Assembly: GCA_019419485.1 (NCBI GenBank)
Contig: DXZV01000058.1
Span: 1 to 9,174 of the forward strand
From: Collinsella sp.
Lineage (GTDB): Bacteria; Actinomycetota; Coriobacteriia; Coriobacteriales; Coriobacteriaceae
DNA: 9,174 nucleotides
Direction: 5' to 3'
The notes below the pieces were generated by a model that was not told the origin of the DNA, made no database searches, and saw only the letters and a program-made list of their open reading frames with translations. Position numbers and translations under genes: made by a program. Positions 1 to 6,005 of this stretch are shown piece after piece (the stretch's first letter is position 1; each line of letters opens with the position of its first letter).

Positions 1-2147
1 TATTTAAGGGGAATAATGCCCTGCCCGTAAACACGCTTCATATACAGGTAAGCAGGCTGTACAGCATGCGTTAAGGCGCAAAAAACCTCTTCAGAAATCT
101 TGTACACCTTAAAGAGCGTGCCAAAAACATCGATGTCAAAACACGGACGTTCCTCCATGAGGAAGTCGTAGCGTACCTCAATATAATTAGCAGGCTTCCC
201 AATCCTGTCCGCCCATTTGTCCGGATTTTTTTCGACAAGCATATAGCCCATCAGAGCGCGATCCTGATACGCAAGGCCCGTAAACCACCCGTTAAAGTTA
301 ACGGCGTCCTGGCCAATAGCCAGCCCAAGGGCCTGCTCAAGAGTAAGGTCCTTGGGCTCATACCAACCAGTCTCATCTGAAGAATCCGCCTCACACGCTC
401 CCGCCTGAGCACATGACGAATCCTCCGAGCTATCTGTATCAATCGGTGCAATAACCGCTCTGTCCGCATCAACATGTTCGCAGGTAGAAGTTGTATTTAA
501 TAGATTAATATCCGAGTAAGCGCGAGACTTCCCAAATCCAAGCCGTTCAAATGATGAAGCCGCTGCATCATTTGCGAGATATTCCTCTTTCAATCCTGCA
601 AGCACGGCGGCTATGCACTCATCAACGTCCTGACACAGCTCGAGCCTTTCGTACAATCTCATGCAAAAGAGCACACGGAAGGATGGCACATATACTGAAA
701 GAGAATCTGAAAGCGATTCCGAAAGAGCCACATCGGAAGCCGAATTAACTATCTTGACGCGCTTTGGATTGGCATTATCCTCTGGATACCAACCCCCCAC
801 CGCAGCTTGCCGCGCTAGCTCGACCTTTTCCGAAGCAACTCCCAACGAAATAGGACCCGCATCCCATTCATTTAATGCAGACACAATCGAATGTACCTCA
901 CTCGTGGTAAGGCCTTTTTGCCGCAATTCAGATGCACTCAAAACGACTAGTTTAGGAAGACTGCGAACGCCGAGTTCCCACTTTAGCTTCCGTTGTACGG
1001 TTTGCGTAATGAGAAGGTTCCAAAGTGACAACGGCTCGCCACGGTTTGAATATAAAGTGCTTAACAACTCAACCTGTTGACGACACGCAGATTCATCGAT
1101 TTCAAAACCGGGTTTTACCCTGCGAAGATTTCCGAACATGTCAAATATGAAGCGGCTGTTACCGGAGAGCTTGCATAGAGTAGGAATCTGAGTCCTATAT
1201 CGAGGTGTAAGACGGAAAGCATGAGAGCGGAGCATAGACTCGTCGAAGACCGAAGACAATTCATCCGCATCCGATTGACCCAACTTGCGAACAAGCCCAA
1301 ATATATCCTGAACGTTCAGCTTATCGAGAAGCGCAATCTGGTAATCGCTGTTGAACACGCACCGCGGGTCATCCCAACCACTCAAATACCGTGGACACTT
1401 TAGCTCGCCGCGGGCGGCCTCTGCAGAGGAGCCGATGCCCACGAGAGCTGACAACGGTGCCTCATCGACAGCAGTGGGTTCTTCGGCCTCTCCGACGAAA
1501 GTAAGCTCAGGCTCAGCGGAAGGCTCGGACTCAACAACCTTCTCAGCCTCAGGACCGTCCGAGAAGGAAATGGCTAGCTGCTGCGGCTCGGAAGACAGCG
1601 TGAGCTCGGGACGCCCGGGCTGGACAGGCTCCTGCTGCTCCACTTGCACCGGCTCTTGCTGCTCGGCCGGCTGTTCGGCGTTCGCCATAGACTCCGCCGG
1701 CAGTTCGAATCCCATGAGGGACAAACCGTCGGCCAGTTTCTTGTCATACGAAACGCCCACGGCAACGGGGATGGGCCAGCTACGTTCATTAACCTTCAGC
1801 TGCTCAAGAGTCGAATCAGCACGCAACGAAATAGGGCCGCTAATCTCAGGTGCAGGGTCCTCAGGAGTAACGGATTCAACGGCCTCGGGCTCCGCGGGTT
1901 TCGCTACCTCTTCGACCTTTTCGGGTGCCATGCTGTACTCGCCGTTGGCATATAAAAGTTTACCATCTATAACAAGTTGGGCTAGCGCGCGCTCGTATGA
2001 GTCATTAATGGTGCGATACACGTTCGAGCGCACCAACGCCTCGTGCAACGGAGCATCGGCCTGCGCAACCGCATCCAGAATGAGCGACTCGAAATACGTG
2101 TCTATGTTCATCGAATCGTTTGTTGCACTCGTGTCATTGTAATTCAT
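1..2147 (-). CDS. Large protein with winged-helix-like N-terminus and RNA polymerase alpha-CTD-like segment (partial, 3' end outside window)
   Basis: One frame is open from an ATG at 2147 leftward to the window edge, 715 codons with no stop; the C-terminus lies outside. I do not recognise the family. Residues about 17-73 look like a winged helix, ending in a strand-rich wing (KLLYANGEYSMA). Residues 74-235 are rich in Glu, Pro, Val and Gln and probably disordered, with a structured island around 108-150. Residues about 386-428 (GVRSLPKLVVLSASELRQKG and what follows) have the helix-hairpin-helix pattern of the RNA polymerase alpha C-terminal domain. Residues 541-590 are acidic and Cys-rich. 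No enzyme motif is visible. A G-run at 2158-2162 is a modest ribosome binding site 10 bases before ATG; ATG 2111 (residue 13) is an alternative without one. AT content rises toward the 3' part, unlike serC/serA, suggesting transfer. The domain content suggests DNA or transcription contact; that is inference. Confidence 0.75.
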   Translation of the reverse strand, partial: MNYNDTSATNDSMNIDTYFESLILDAVAQADAPLHEALVRSNVYRTINDSYERALAQLVIDGKLLYANGEYSMAPEKVEEVAKPAEPEAVESVTPEDPAPEISGPISLRADSTLEQLKVNERSWPIPVAVGVSYDKKLADGLSLMGFELPAESMANAEQPAEQQEPVQVEQQEPVQPGRPELTLSSEPQQLAISFSDGPEAEKVVESEPSAEPELTFVGEAEEPTAVDEAPLSALVGIGSSAEAARGELKCPRYLSGWDDPRCVFNSDYQIALLDKLNVQDIFGLVRKLGQSDADELSSVFDESMLRSHAFRLTPRYRTQIPTLCKLSGNSRFIFDMFGNLRRVKPGFEIDESACRQQVELLSTLYSNRGEPLSLWNLLITQTVQRKLKWELGVRSLPKLVVLSASELRQKGLTTSEVHSIVSALNEWDAGPISLGVASEKVELARQAAVGGWYPEDNANPKRVKIVNSASDVALSESLSDSLSVYVPSFRVLFCMRLYERLELCQDVDECIAAVLAGLKEEYLANDAAASSFERLGFGKSRAYSDINLLNTTSTCEHVDADRAVIAPIDTDSSEDSSCAQAGACEADSSDETGWYEPKDLTLEQALGLAIGQDAVNFNGWFTGLAYQDRALMGYMLVEKNPDKWADRIGKPANYIEVRYDFLMEERPCFDIDVFGTLFKVYKISEEVFCALTHAVQPAYLYMKRVYGQGIIPLK
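1620..1667 (-). repeat. In-gene tandem repeat of 24 bp (8 residues, two copies)
   Basis: Codons 161-176 of the large left-edge gene encode the 8-residue unit (A/V)EQQEPVQ twice in tandem, inside the Glu/Pro/Gln-rich linker. The two DNA copies are similar but not identical. This is a low-complexity linker repeat that could vary in copy number between strains. Confidence 0.7.
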
Positions 2148-2216
2148 ACAGAAACGACCCCCAGGAATCCACGCCGCAACCCGCCGGCTACGTCGGGAAA
2201 TAAGGAAGATGATTGT

Positions 2217-2245
2217 TTATAAATACTTCATACGCCACTTGCGAA
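2217..2245 (-). promoter_or_regulatory. Candidate promoter of the large minus-strand gene
   Basis: Read on the minus strand, TTCGCA (2245-2240) and TTATAA (2222-2217) are separated by 17 bases, giving a sigma-70-like promoter with imperfect boxes and transcription starting near 2210, about 60 bases before the ATG at 2147. The match is weak on its own. It gains some weight because the tandem dyads lie immediately upstream, where an activator would bind. Confidence 0.3.
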
Positions 2246-2250
2246 CGTTT

Positions 2251-2280
2251 TTGTTTAGCAACATTTTGTTGTGCAACAAA
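2251..2280. promoter_or_regulatory. Tandem inverted-repeat sites (TGTT-N4-AACA twice), putative operator
   Basis: Two dyads of the form TGTT-N4-AACA lie at 2252-2263 and 2267-2278, with centres exactly 15 bp apart. The second extends to a 7-bp arm on each side (TTTGTTG at 2265-2271, CAACAAA at 2274-2280). The 13-mers at 2251-2263 and 2266-2278 differ at only two bases. Such spacing suggests two dimers of one regulator. The sites sit just upstream of the candidate minus-strand promoter. A weak plus-strand promoter (TTGTGC 2269-2274, TATGTA 2292-2297, 17-base gap) would overlap the second dyad. Which promoter they serve is unknown. Confidence 0.5.
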
Positions 2281-2297
2281 TCAACTGTGCATATGTA

Positions 2298-2480
2298 GAT
2301 GAGCGGTAGTTTTAATCGGTGAACGGCGATCACGGACACTTGGAACCCGTTTGACTTTCATCGGCTCTGCGGCAATTAAAATGAACCTGCCGCGCGGACG
2401 TACCGCACGTCATACACGTCTTTCTACCACCAGATGGGACAAGCAAGATTGCTCGCTCATGTCCTCACTTGTCTTTACGC
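2298..2480. other. Intergenic stretch between the large gene and the toxin-antitoxin operon
   Basis: I see no convincing gene here. A 34-codon plus-strand ORF from the ATG at 2381 has no ribosome binding site and low-complexity Arg/Thr content. A short dyad, AGCAA-GA-TTGCT, lies at 2442-2453 about 30 bases before the -10 box of the antitoxin promoter. ACGT occurs three times between 2398 and 2420. No terminator for either neighbour is visible. Confidence 0.5.
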
Positions 2481-2486
2481 TATAAT
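2481..2486 (+). promoter_or_regulatory. -10 box of the toxin-antitoxin promoter
   Basis: A perfect TATAAT lies 42 bases before the antitoxin ATG. No good -35 box stands 16-18 bases upstream (CATGTC at 2458-2463 is the nearest). Transcription would start around 2493, inside the palindrome at 2491-2514. Confidence 0.5.
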
Positions 2487-2490
2487 CAAC

Positions 2491-2514
2491 ATAGAGTTAT
2501 ACATATGATTCTAT
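2491..2514. promoter_or_regulatory. Putative autoregulatory operator of the toxin-antitoxin operon
   Basis: This is a 24-bp imperfect palindrome with 9 of 12 symmetric positions matching: outer arms ATAGA (2491-2495) and TCTAT (2510-2514), inner arms ATA (2499-2501) and TAT (2504-2506). It starts 4 bases after the -10 box and ends 2 bases before the ribosome binding site AAGGAG (2517-2522). Phd/YefM antitoxins typically bind palindromes of this kind over their own promoter, so it is the likely repressor site. Confidence 0.5.
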
Positions 2515-2528
2515 ATAAGGAGTTTCAT

Positions 2529-2831
2529 ATGCCTGTCGTAAAGCCTATTTCAGATCTGCAACGCAACTTTGGTTCCATAGCAGATAGCTGCCACCAAACC
2601 AAAGAGCCCGTCTACCTAACCAAAAACGGGTCGGCATCGCTTGTCGTCATGGATGCCGAAGCCTATGACGAGCAGACGCGCGCGCTATCCGCCATTCAGG
2701 AGCGCGAAGAACGCATTCAGCGAGCCATCACGCGTGGCTACGACGACTTAGTGAACGGTCGTGTGCGGCCTTGGAAACAGGCCAAGGCAGATGCAGATCG
2801 CATCAGGGCAGCTCGCCATGAAATTGGATAA
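2529..2831 (+). CDS. Type II antitoxin, Phd/YefM family
   Basis: This encodes a 100-residue protein. The first ~50 residues carry the Phd/YefM fold signature: the start MPVVKPISDLQRNFG, then PVYLTKNGSASLVVMDAEAY, which corresponds to the beta-hairpin and dimerising helix of the family. This half binds DNA as a dimer. The C-terminal half (about 52-100) is long, charged and helical and should wrap around and neutralise the toxin. I chose the ATG at 2529 because AAGGAG at 2517-2522 lies 6 bases before it; an upstream TTG in frame at 2469 would lie before the -10 box. The toxin gene follows with a 14-base overlap, so translation is probably coupled. The palindrome at 2491-2514 is the likely site of autorepression. 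Family assignment is confident; the exact target of the pair is not. Confidence 0.9.
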   Translation: MPVVKPISDLQRNFGSIADSCHQTKEPVYLTKNGSASLVVMDAEAYDEQTRALSAIQEREERIQRAITRGYDDLVNGRVRPWKQAKADADRIRAARHEIG

Positions 2832-3168
2832 CGCAGACGTCGAGTTCTACTCGAAGCTCGACGAATTTAATGAGCCTTTTGATGTTGTCATGACTGACGA
2901 GGCGCTCTATGCCTATGCCGAGATTCCTTCGGAGCGGGTCTACACCAGAATCGGCAACCTTATCGACTTTCTAGCCGAGCATCCTTATTTTGGAGAAGAA
3001 TACGACCCCTACTATCAGGCGGCCTTTCCGCCCATTGCCTGCAGGGTTTTCTTTTGCGCGCACTACGGTGTGTACTACCACGTGGATGTTGAGCAGCGAA
3101 GCATCAGCATCCTAGCAATCGAAGACCATCGAAAGAACCCTCTGAATAGATTTAAAGCACTCGAATAG
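2818..3168 (+). CDS. Type II toxin, RelE/ParE superfamily
   Basis: This encodes a 116-residue basic-ended protein with the RelE/ParE pattern: an N-terminal strand (FDVVMTDEAL, about 21-30), two helices (about 38-55), then a curved sheet (CRVFFCAHYGVYYHVDVE, about 75-92; SISILAIEDHR, about 95-105) and a closing NPLNRF segment. The IEDHRKNP ending resembles ParE more than the ribosome-dependent RelE/YoeB group, but residues alone do not settle gyrase versus mRNA targeting. It has about 20 extra residues at the N-terminus compared with a minimal ParE. The ATG at 2818 overlaps the antitoxin end by 14 bases. A GTG at 2761 is in frame but would give a much larger overlap. No terminator follows before serC, 129 bases downstream. 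Confidence 0.82.
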   Translation: MKLDNADVEFYSKLDEFNEPFDVVMTDEALYAYAEIPSERVYTRIGNLIDFLAEHPYFGEEYDPYYQAAFPPIACRVFFCAHYGVYYHVDVEQRSISILAIEDHRKNPLNRFKALE

Positions 3169-3249
3169 CCTCCCCCATGTAACCATCCTGTAAATCATAG
3201 CGGCGCAGTCGAGTTTTACCGTGATGCGGTCGCGCCTGGCGCTCCACTG

Positions 3250-3258
3250 TGCTAAAGT
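3250..3258 (+). promoter_or_regulatory. Candidate extended -10 promoter of serC
   Basis: TGC-TAAAGT forms an extended -10 element about 40 bases before the serC ATG. No clear -35 box is present at the right distance, as is often tolerated with extended -10 promoters. An 8-bp palindrome, GAACGTTC (3264-3271), follows near the expected transcription start. It lacks the N4 spacer of an actinobacterial LexA box, so it is not called one. Confidence 0.3.
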
Positions 3259-3297
3259 ATCCCGAACGTTCAAACGACTACGAGGGGGAACTAGAAG

Positions 3298-4422
3298 ATG
3301 GCACGTGTGCACAACTTCTCAGCTGGCCCGGCCGCGCTGCCTACAAGTGTGCTCGCCGAGATCGCCGACGAGATGATGGACTACCGCGGTTGCGGCATGT
3401 CCGTGCTCGAGATGAGCCATCGATCTAGCATGTACCAGCAGATCATCGACGACGCCGAGGCAACCCTGCGCCGCCTGCTGAGCATCCCCGACAACTACCG
3501 TGTCCTGTTTTTGCAGGGCGGCGCCACGCTGCAGTTTGCGGGCATCCCCATGAACCTCATGCGCCGCGGCCGCGCCGGCTACGTCGTGACCGGCAACTTT
3601 GCCAACAAGGCGTACAAGGAGGCCGCCAAGTACGGCGAGGCCGTGCTGCTCGCGAGCTCCGAAGACACCAACTTCGACTGCATCCCCGACATGGCCGACA
3701 TCAACGCGCGTATTGCCGCCGAGGCCGCGGGCGACGGGCTCGAATACGTCTACATCTGCCAGAACAACACCATCTTTGGCACCATGTACCACGAGCTGCC
3801 CGCTTGCGACGACGTGCCGCTGGTCGCCGATGTCTCGAGCTGCTTTCTGTCGCAGCCGCTCGACGTTGAGCGCTACGGGCTCATCTACGCCGGTGCGCAG
3901 AAAAACGCCGGCGCCGCGGGCGTGACCGTGGTCATCGTGCGCGACGACCTCATCGCAGATGGCCCCGCTTTTGCGCAGACGCCGCAGTACCTGGACCTTA
4001 AGACCCAGGCCGCCAAGGGCTCCATGCTCAACACGCCCAACACCTTTGGTATCTACGTGTGCGGCAAGGTATTCCGCTGGGTTGAGCAGACCGGCGGACT
4101 TGCCGCCATGGCCGAGCGCAACTGGGCCAAGGCCAACCTGCTCTACGACCTGCTCGAGCGCGGCGAGCTGTTCCACGGCACCGCGCAGACCGGCAGTCGC
4201 TCCATCGCCAACGTCACGTTCCGCACCGGCGACGCCGAACTCGACGCGGCCTTTGTCGCAGGCGCGGCCGAGCACCAGATTCAAAACGTCAAGGGCCATC
4301 GCCTGGTGGGCGGCATGCGCGCCAGCGTCTACAACGCCGTCACCATGGAGGACGTGCAGGCGCTGGCCACGTACATGAAGGACTTCGAAGCGCAGCATAG
4401 TTTGAGCCCGCGATCTAACTAG
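3298..4422 (+). CDS. serC: Phosphoserine aminotransferase
   Basis: SerC converts 3-phosphohydroxypyruvate and glutamate to O-phosphoserine and 2-oxoglutarate, the second step of phosphorylated serine synthesis, in the cytoplasm with PLP. The 374 residues match the usual length. Visible family marks are NFSAGPAALP (6-15), SHRS (40-43, substrate-carboxylate loop), LFLQGGATLQF (70-80), VADVSS (176-181) with the Asp that pairs with the PLP ring nitrogen, AGAQKNAG (198-205) with the PLP-binding Lys202, NTPNTF (245-250) and the C-terminal GGMRASVYNA (338-347). The ATG at 3298 follows AGGGGG (3283-3288) by 9 bases and gives the conserved N-terminus. serA follows after 72 bases, so the two are probably one operon. 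The similarly long antisense ORF is a shadow of codon bias. Confidence 0.97.
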   Translation: MARVHNFSAGPAALPTSVLAEIADEMMDYRGCGMSVLEMSHRSSMYQQIIDDAEATLRRLLSIPDNYRVLFLQGGATLQFAGIPMNLMRRGRAGYVVTGNFANKAYKEAAKYGEAVLLASSEDTNFDCIPDMADINARIAAEAAGDGLEYVYICQNNTIFGTMYHELPACDDVPLVADVSSCFLSQPLDVERYGLIYAGAQKNAGAAGVTVVIVRDDLIADGPAFAQTPQYLDLKTQAAKGSMLNTPNTFGIYVCGKVFRWVEQTGGLAAMAERNWAKANLLYDLLERGELFHGTAQTGSRSIANVTFRTGDAELDAAFVAGAAEHQIQNVKGHRLVGGMRASVYNAVTMEDVQALATYMKDFEAQHSLSPRSN

Positions 4423-4438
4423 CCCGCAACGCGCGGGC
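4422..4438 (+). other. Small GC hairpin between serC and serA
   Basis: GCCCGC (4422-4427) and GCGGGC (4433-4438) form a 6-bp stem with a 5-base loop directly at the serC stop codon. No T-run follows, so it is unlikely to terminate. It may protect the serC transcript end or modulate readthrough into serA. Confidence 0.4.
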
Positions 4439-4494
4439 CGACCAGCCACCTCAGACCACCCTGTTTAGATCAAAACCTGCTAAGGAGTTTTTCC

Positions 4495-5658
4495 ATGCGT
4501 AAGATTAAGACCATCGACGACATCACCAAAGACGGCAAAGTCGAGTTTGGCGAGGGCTACGAGTTTGTGGGCACCGCCGAGGAGGCCGACGCCATCCTGA
4601 TGCGCTCCACCGACCTGCACGGCTACGAGCTGCCCGAGGGCATCCGCGCCATCGCCCGCTGCGGCGCCGGCGTCAACAACATCCCCGTCGAGGAGTACGC
4701 CAAGAAGGGCGTCGTCGTCTTTAACTCCCCCGGTGCCAACAGCAACGCCGTCAAGGAGCTCGTCCTGGGCATGCTGGTGCTCTCGAGCCGCGGAGTAGTG
4801 CAGTCGATGAACTGGGTGCGCGACAACGCCGACGACCCCGAGATCCAGGTCGATGCCGAAAAAGCCAAGAAGGCCTTTGTGGGCCGCGAGCTCAAGGGCA
4901 AGCGCATCGGCGTCATCGGCCTGGGCAACGTAGGCTCCAAGGTCGCCAACGCCTGTGTCGACCTGGGCATGGACGTTTACGGCTACGATCCGTTCATTTC
5001 CGTCGAGCACGCGTGGGTGCTGAGCCGCGAGGTGCAGCGCGTGGGCACGCTCGAGGATCTGTGCCGCGGCTGCGACTACCTCACCGTGCACGTGCCCAGC
5101 AAGGCCGATACCATCGGCATGATCAGCACCGAGCAGATCGACCTGCTGGCCCCGGACGCCGTGCTCATCAACTACGCGCGCGAGACCATCATTGACGAGG
5201 ACGCCGTCGACGCCGCCCTGCGCGCGGGCAAGCTCAGCTGGTTTAGCTGCGACTTTGCCACGCCCAAGACCGTCAAGATGCCCAACACGTTTATCACCAC
5301 GCATTCGGGCGCCGGCACCGGCGAGGCCGAGGCCAACTGCGCCGACATGGCCATCAGCGAGCTCAAGGATTACCTGGAAAACGGCAACATCGTCCACTCC
5401 GTTAATTACCCCGCCTGCAGCATGGGCAAGGCGCGCGCCGCAAGCCGCATTGCCTGCCTGCATGCCAACGTGCCCAACATGATCGGCCAGATCACGGCCA
5501 TTCTCGCCAAGGACAACGCCAACGTGCAGCGCATGACCAACGAGTCCGCTGGCGAGAACGCCTACACCATGTTCGACACCGATGAGCACCTGGACGGCAG
5601 CACGATCGAGGCACTTAAGCAAATTCCGTCGATGTATCGTGTGCGCGTGATTAAATAG
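4495..5658 (+). CDS. serA: D-3-phosphoglycerate dehydrogenase, short form with C-terminal ACT domain
   Basis: SerA oxidises 3-phosphoglycerate to 3-phosphohydroxypyruvate with NAD, the first committed step of serine synthesis. The 387 residues fit the short class lacking the intervening ASB domain. The substrate-binding domain covers about 1-95 and 285-305. The Rossmann NAD domain (96-284) has GLGNVG (142-147) with Asp165 (GYDPF) as the ribose-binding acid. Catalytic Arg229 (NYARE) and His270 (TTHSGAG) are present, but the Glu that completes the usual triad is not at its expected place: residues 253-262 read DFATPKTVKM. An ACT domain (about 314-387, ACLHANVPNMIGQITAILA) probably gives serine feedback control. 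AAGGAG (4482-4487) lies 7 bases before the ATG. The gene follows serC and ends before a strong terminator. Function is secure by context and overall sequence; the odd active-site strand is discussed as a finding. Confidence 0.95.
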   Translation: MRKIKTIDDITKDGKVEFGEGYEFVGTAEEADAILMRSTDLHGYELPEGIRAIARCGAGVNNIPVEEYAKKGVVVFNSPGANSNAVKELVLGMLVLSSRGVVQSMNWVRDNADDPEIQVDAEKAKKAFVGRELKGKRIGVIGLGNVGSKVANACVDLGMDVYGYDPFISVEHAWVLSREVQRVGTLEDLCRGCDYLTVHVPSKADTIGMISTEQIDLLAPDAVLINYARETIIDEDAVDAALRAGKLSWFSCDFATPKTVKMPNTFITTHSGAGTGEAEANCADMAISELKDYLENGNIVHSVNYPACSMGKARAASRIACLHANVPNMIGQITAILAKDNANVQRMTNESAGENAYTMFDTDEHLDGSTIEALKQIPSMYRVRVIK

Positions 5659-5697
5659 CGCCGGCGCCAATCCTGCCAGACAGACCACGAAGCCCAT

Positions 5698-5735
5698 TCG
5701 GCCCCCGTTTTCACGAAACGGGGGCCGATTTTGTT
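5698..5735 (+). terminator. Rho-independent terminator of the serC-serA operon
   Basis: A 13-bp perfect stem pairs 5698-5710 with 5716-5728 around the 5-base loop TCACG. The stem is GC-rich, with core GGCCCCCGTTT, and is followed by TTTTGTTG. It lies 40 bases after the serA stop. No matching T-run exists on the other strand, so it appears to work only for the plus strand. Confidence 0.93.
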
Positions 5736-6005
5736 GCTCCGGACGACTTTAAAATGATACCCAGAACAAGTTTTTTCAGATAATCGATAGTGAGGCTCAA
5801 GTCGCTAAGCACACCCGCTTTGATAAACAGCTTTATCAGGGACTTTAGTAGGTAAAAATCGATCTCTATGTGCCGAATGTAAGTTGACTGTCCATTTTCC
5901 GAAACAACTTATTCTAGATAGCATTTTTAAGGCCCCTCCAAGGCGAAATATAAGTCTTTTTGTGACCAAAACTCTAGTCCGCGCGACCGTTTTCCACCCG
6001 CGCGG
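5736..6005. other. AT-richer intergenic region with a hairpin
   Basis: These 270 bases separate the serA terminator from the stop codon of the minus-strand endonuclease-like gene. They are visibly richer in AT than both flanking genes. TGATAAA (5821-5827) and TTTATCA (5832-5838) form a 7-bp stem with a 4-base loop. ATCGAT occurs twice here and again just inside the next gene. A plus-strand ORF from a TTG at 5884 runs antisense into the neighbouring gene and is not credible. One minus-strand small ORF is listed separately. No clear terminator for the endonuclease-like gene is visible. Confidence 0.45.
5805..5924 (-). CDS. Possible small ORF, 39 residues (uncertain)
   Basis: An ATG at 5924-5922 (minus strand) is preceded 8 bases upstream by GGAGGGG (5939-5933), a good ribosome binding site. 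The ORF ends in TAG at 5807-5805. The product, beginning MLSRISCFGKWTVNLHSAHR, is basic, with no signal peptide or membrane segment, and I do not recognise it. The frame continues open past the TAG through the serA terminator, so openness alone is weak evidence. It follows the endonuclease-like gene in the same direction, 82 bases after its stop. It could equally be part of a noncoding repeat or RNA. Confidence 0.25.
   Translation of the reverse strand: MLSRISCFGKWTVNLHSAHRDRFLPTKVPDKAVYQSGCA

Noticed and set aside
1351..2142. A 263-codon Ser/Ala-rich plus-strand frame
   Set aside because: It is antisense to the continuously open 715-codon minus-strand gene. Its Ser/Thr/Ala/Gly richness reflects the Glu/Pro/Gln codons of that gene read backward.
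2381..2485. A 34-codon plus-strand ORF before the antitoxin
   Set aside because: It has no Shine-Dalgarno sequence and biased Arg/Thr content, and it overlaps the antitoxin promoter.
3264..3271. GAACGTTC as a possible LexA box before serC
   Set aside because: Actinobacterial LexA boxes have four bases between the GAAC and GTTC halves; here the halves are fused, so only a simple palindrome can be claimed.
3319..4449. A 376-codon open frame antisense to serC
   Set aside because: It mirrors the G/C third-position bias of serC on the other strand. The product is Val/Gly/His/Ala-rich with no family marks, while serC itself is unmistakable.
4480..5697. A 405-codon open frame antisense to serA
   Set aside because: Same codon-bias shadow; it also runs into the serA terminator stem and has low-complexity content.
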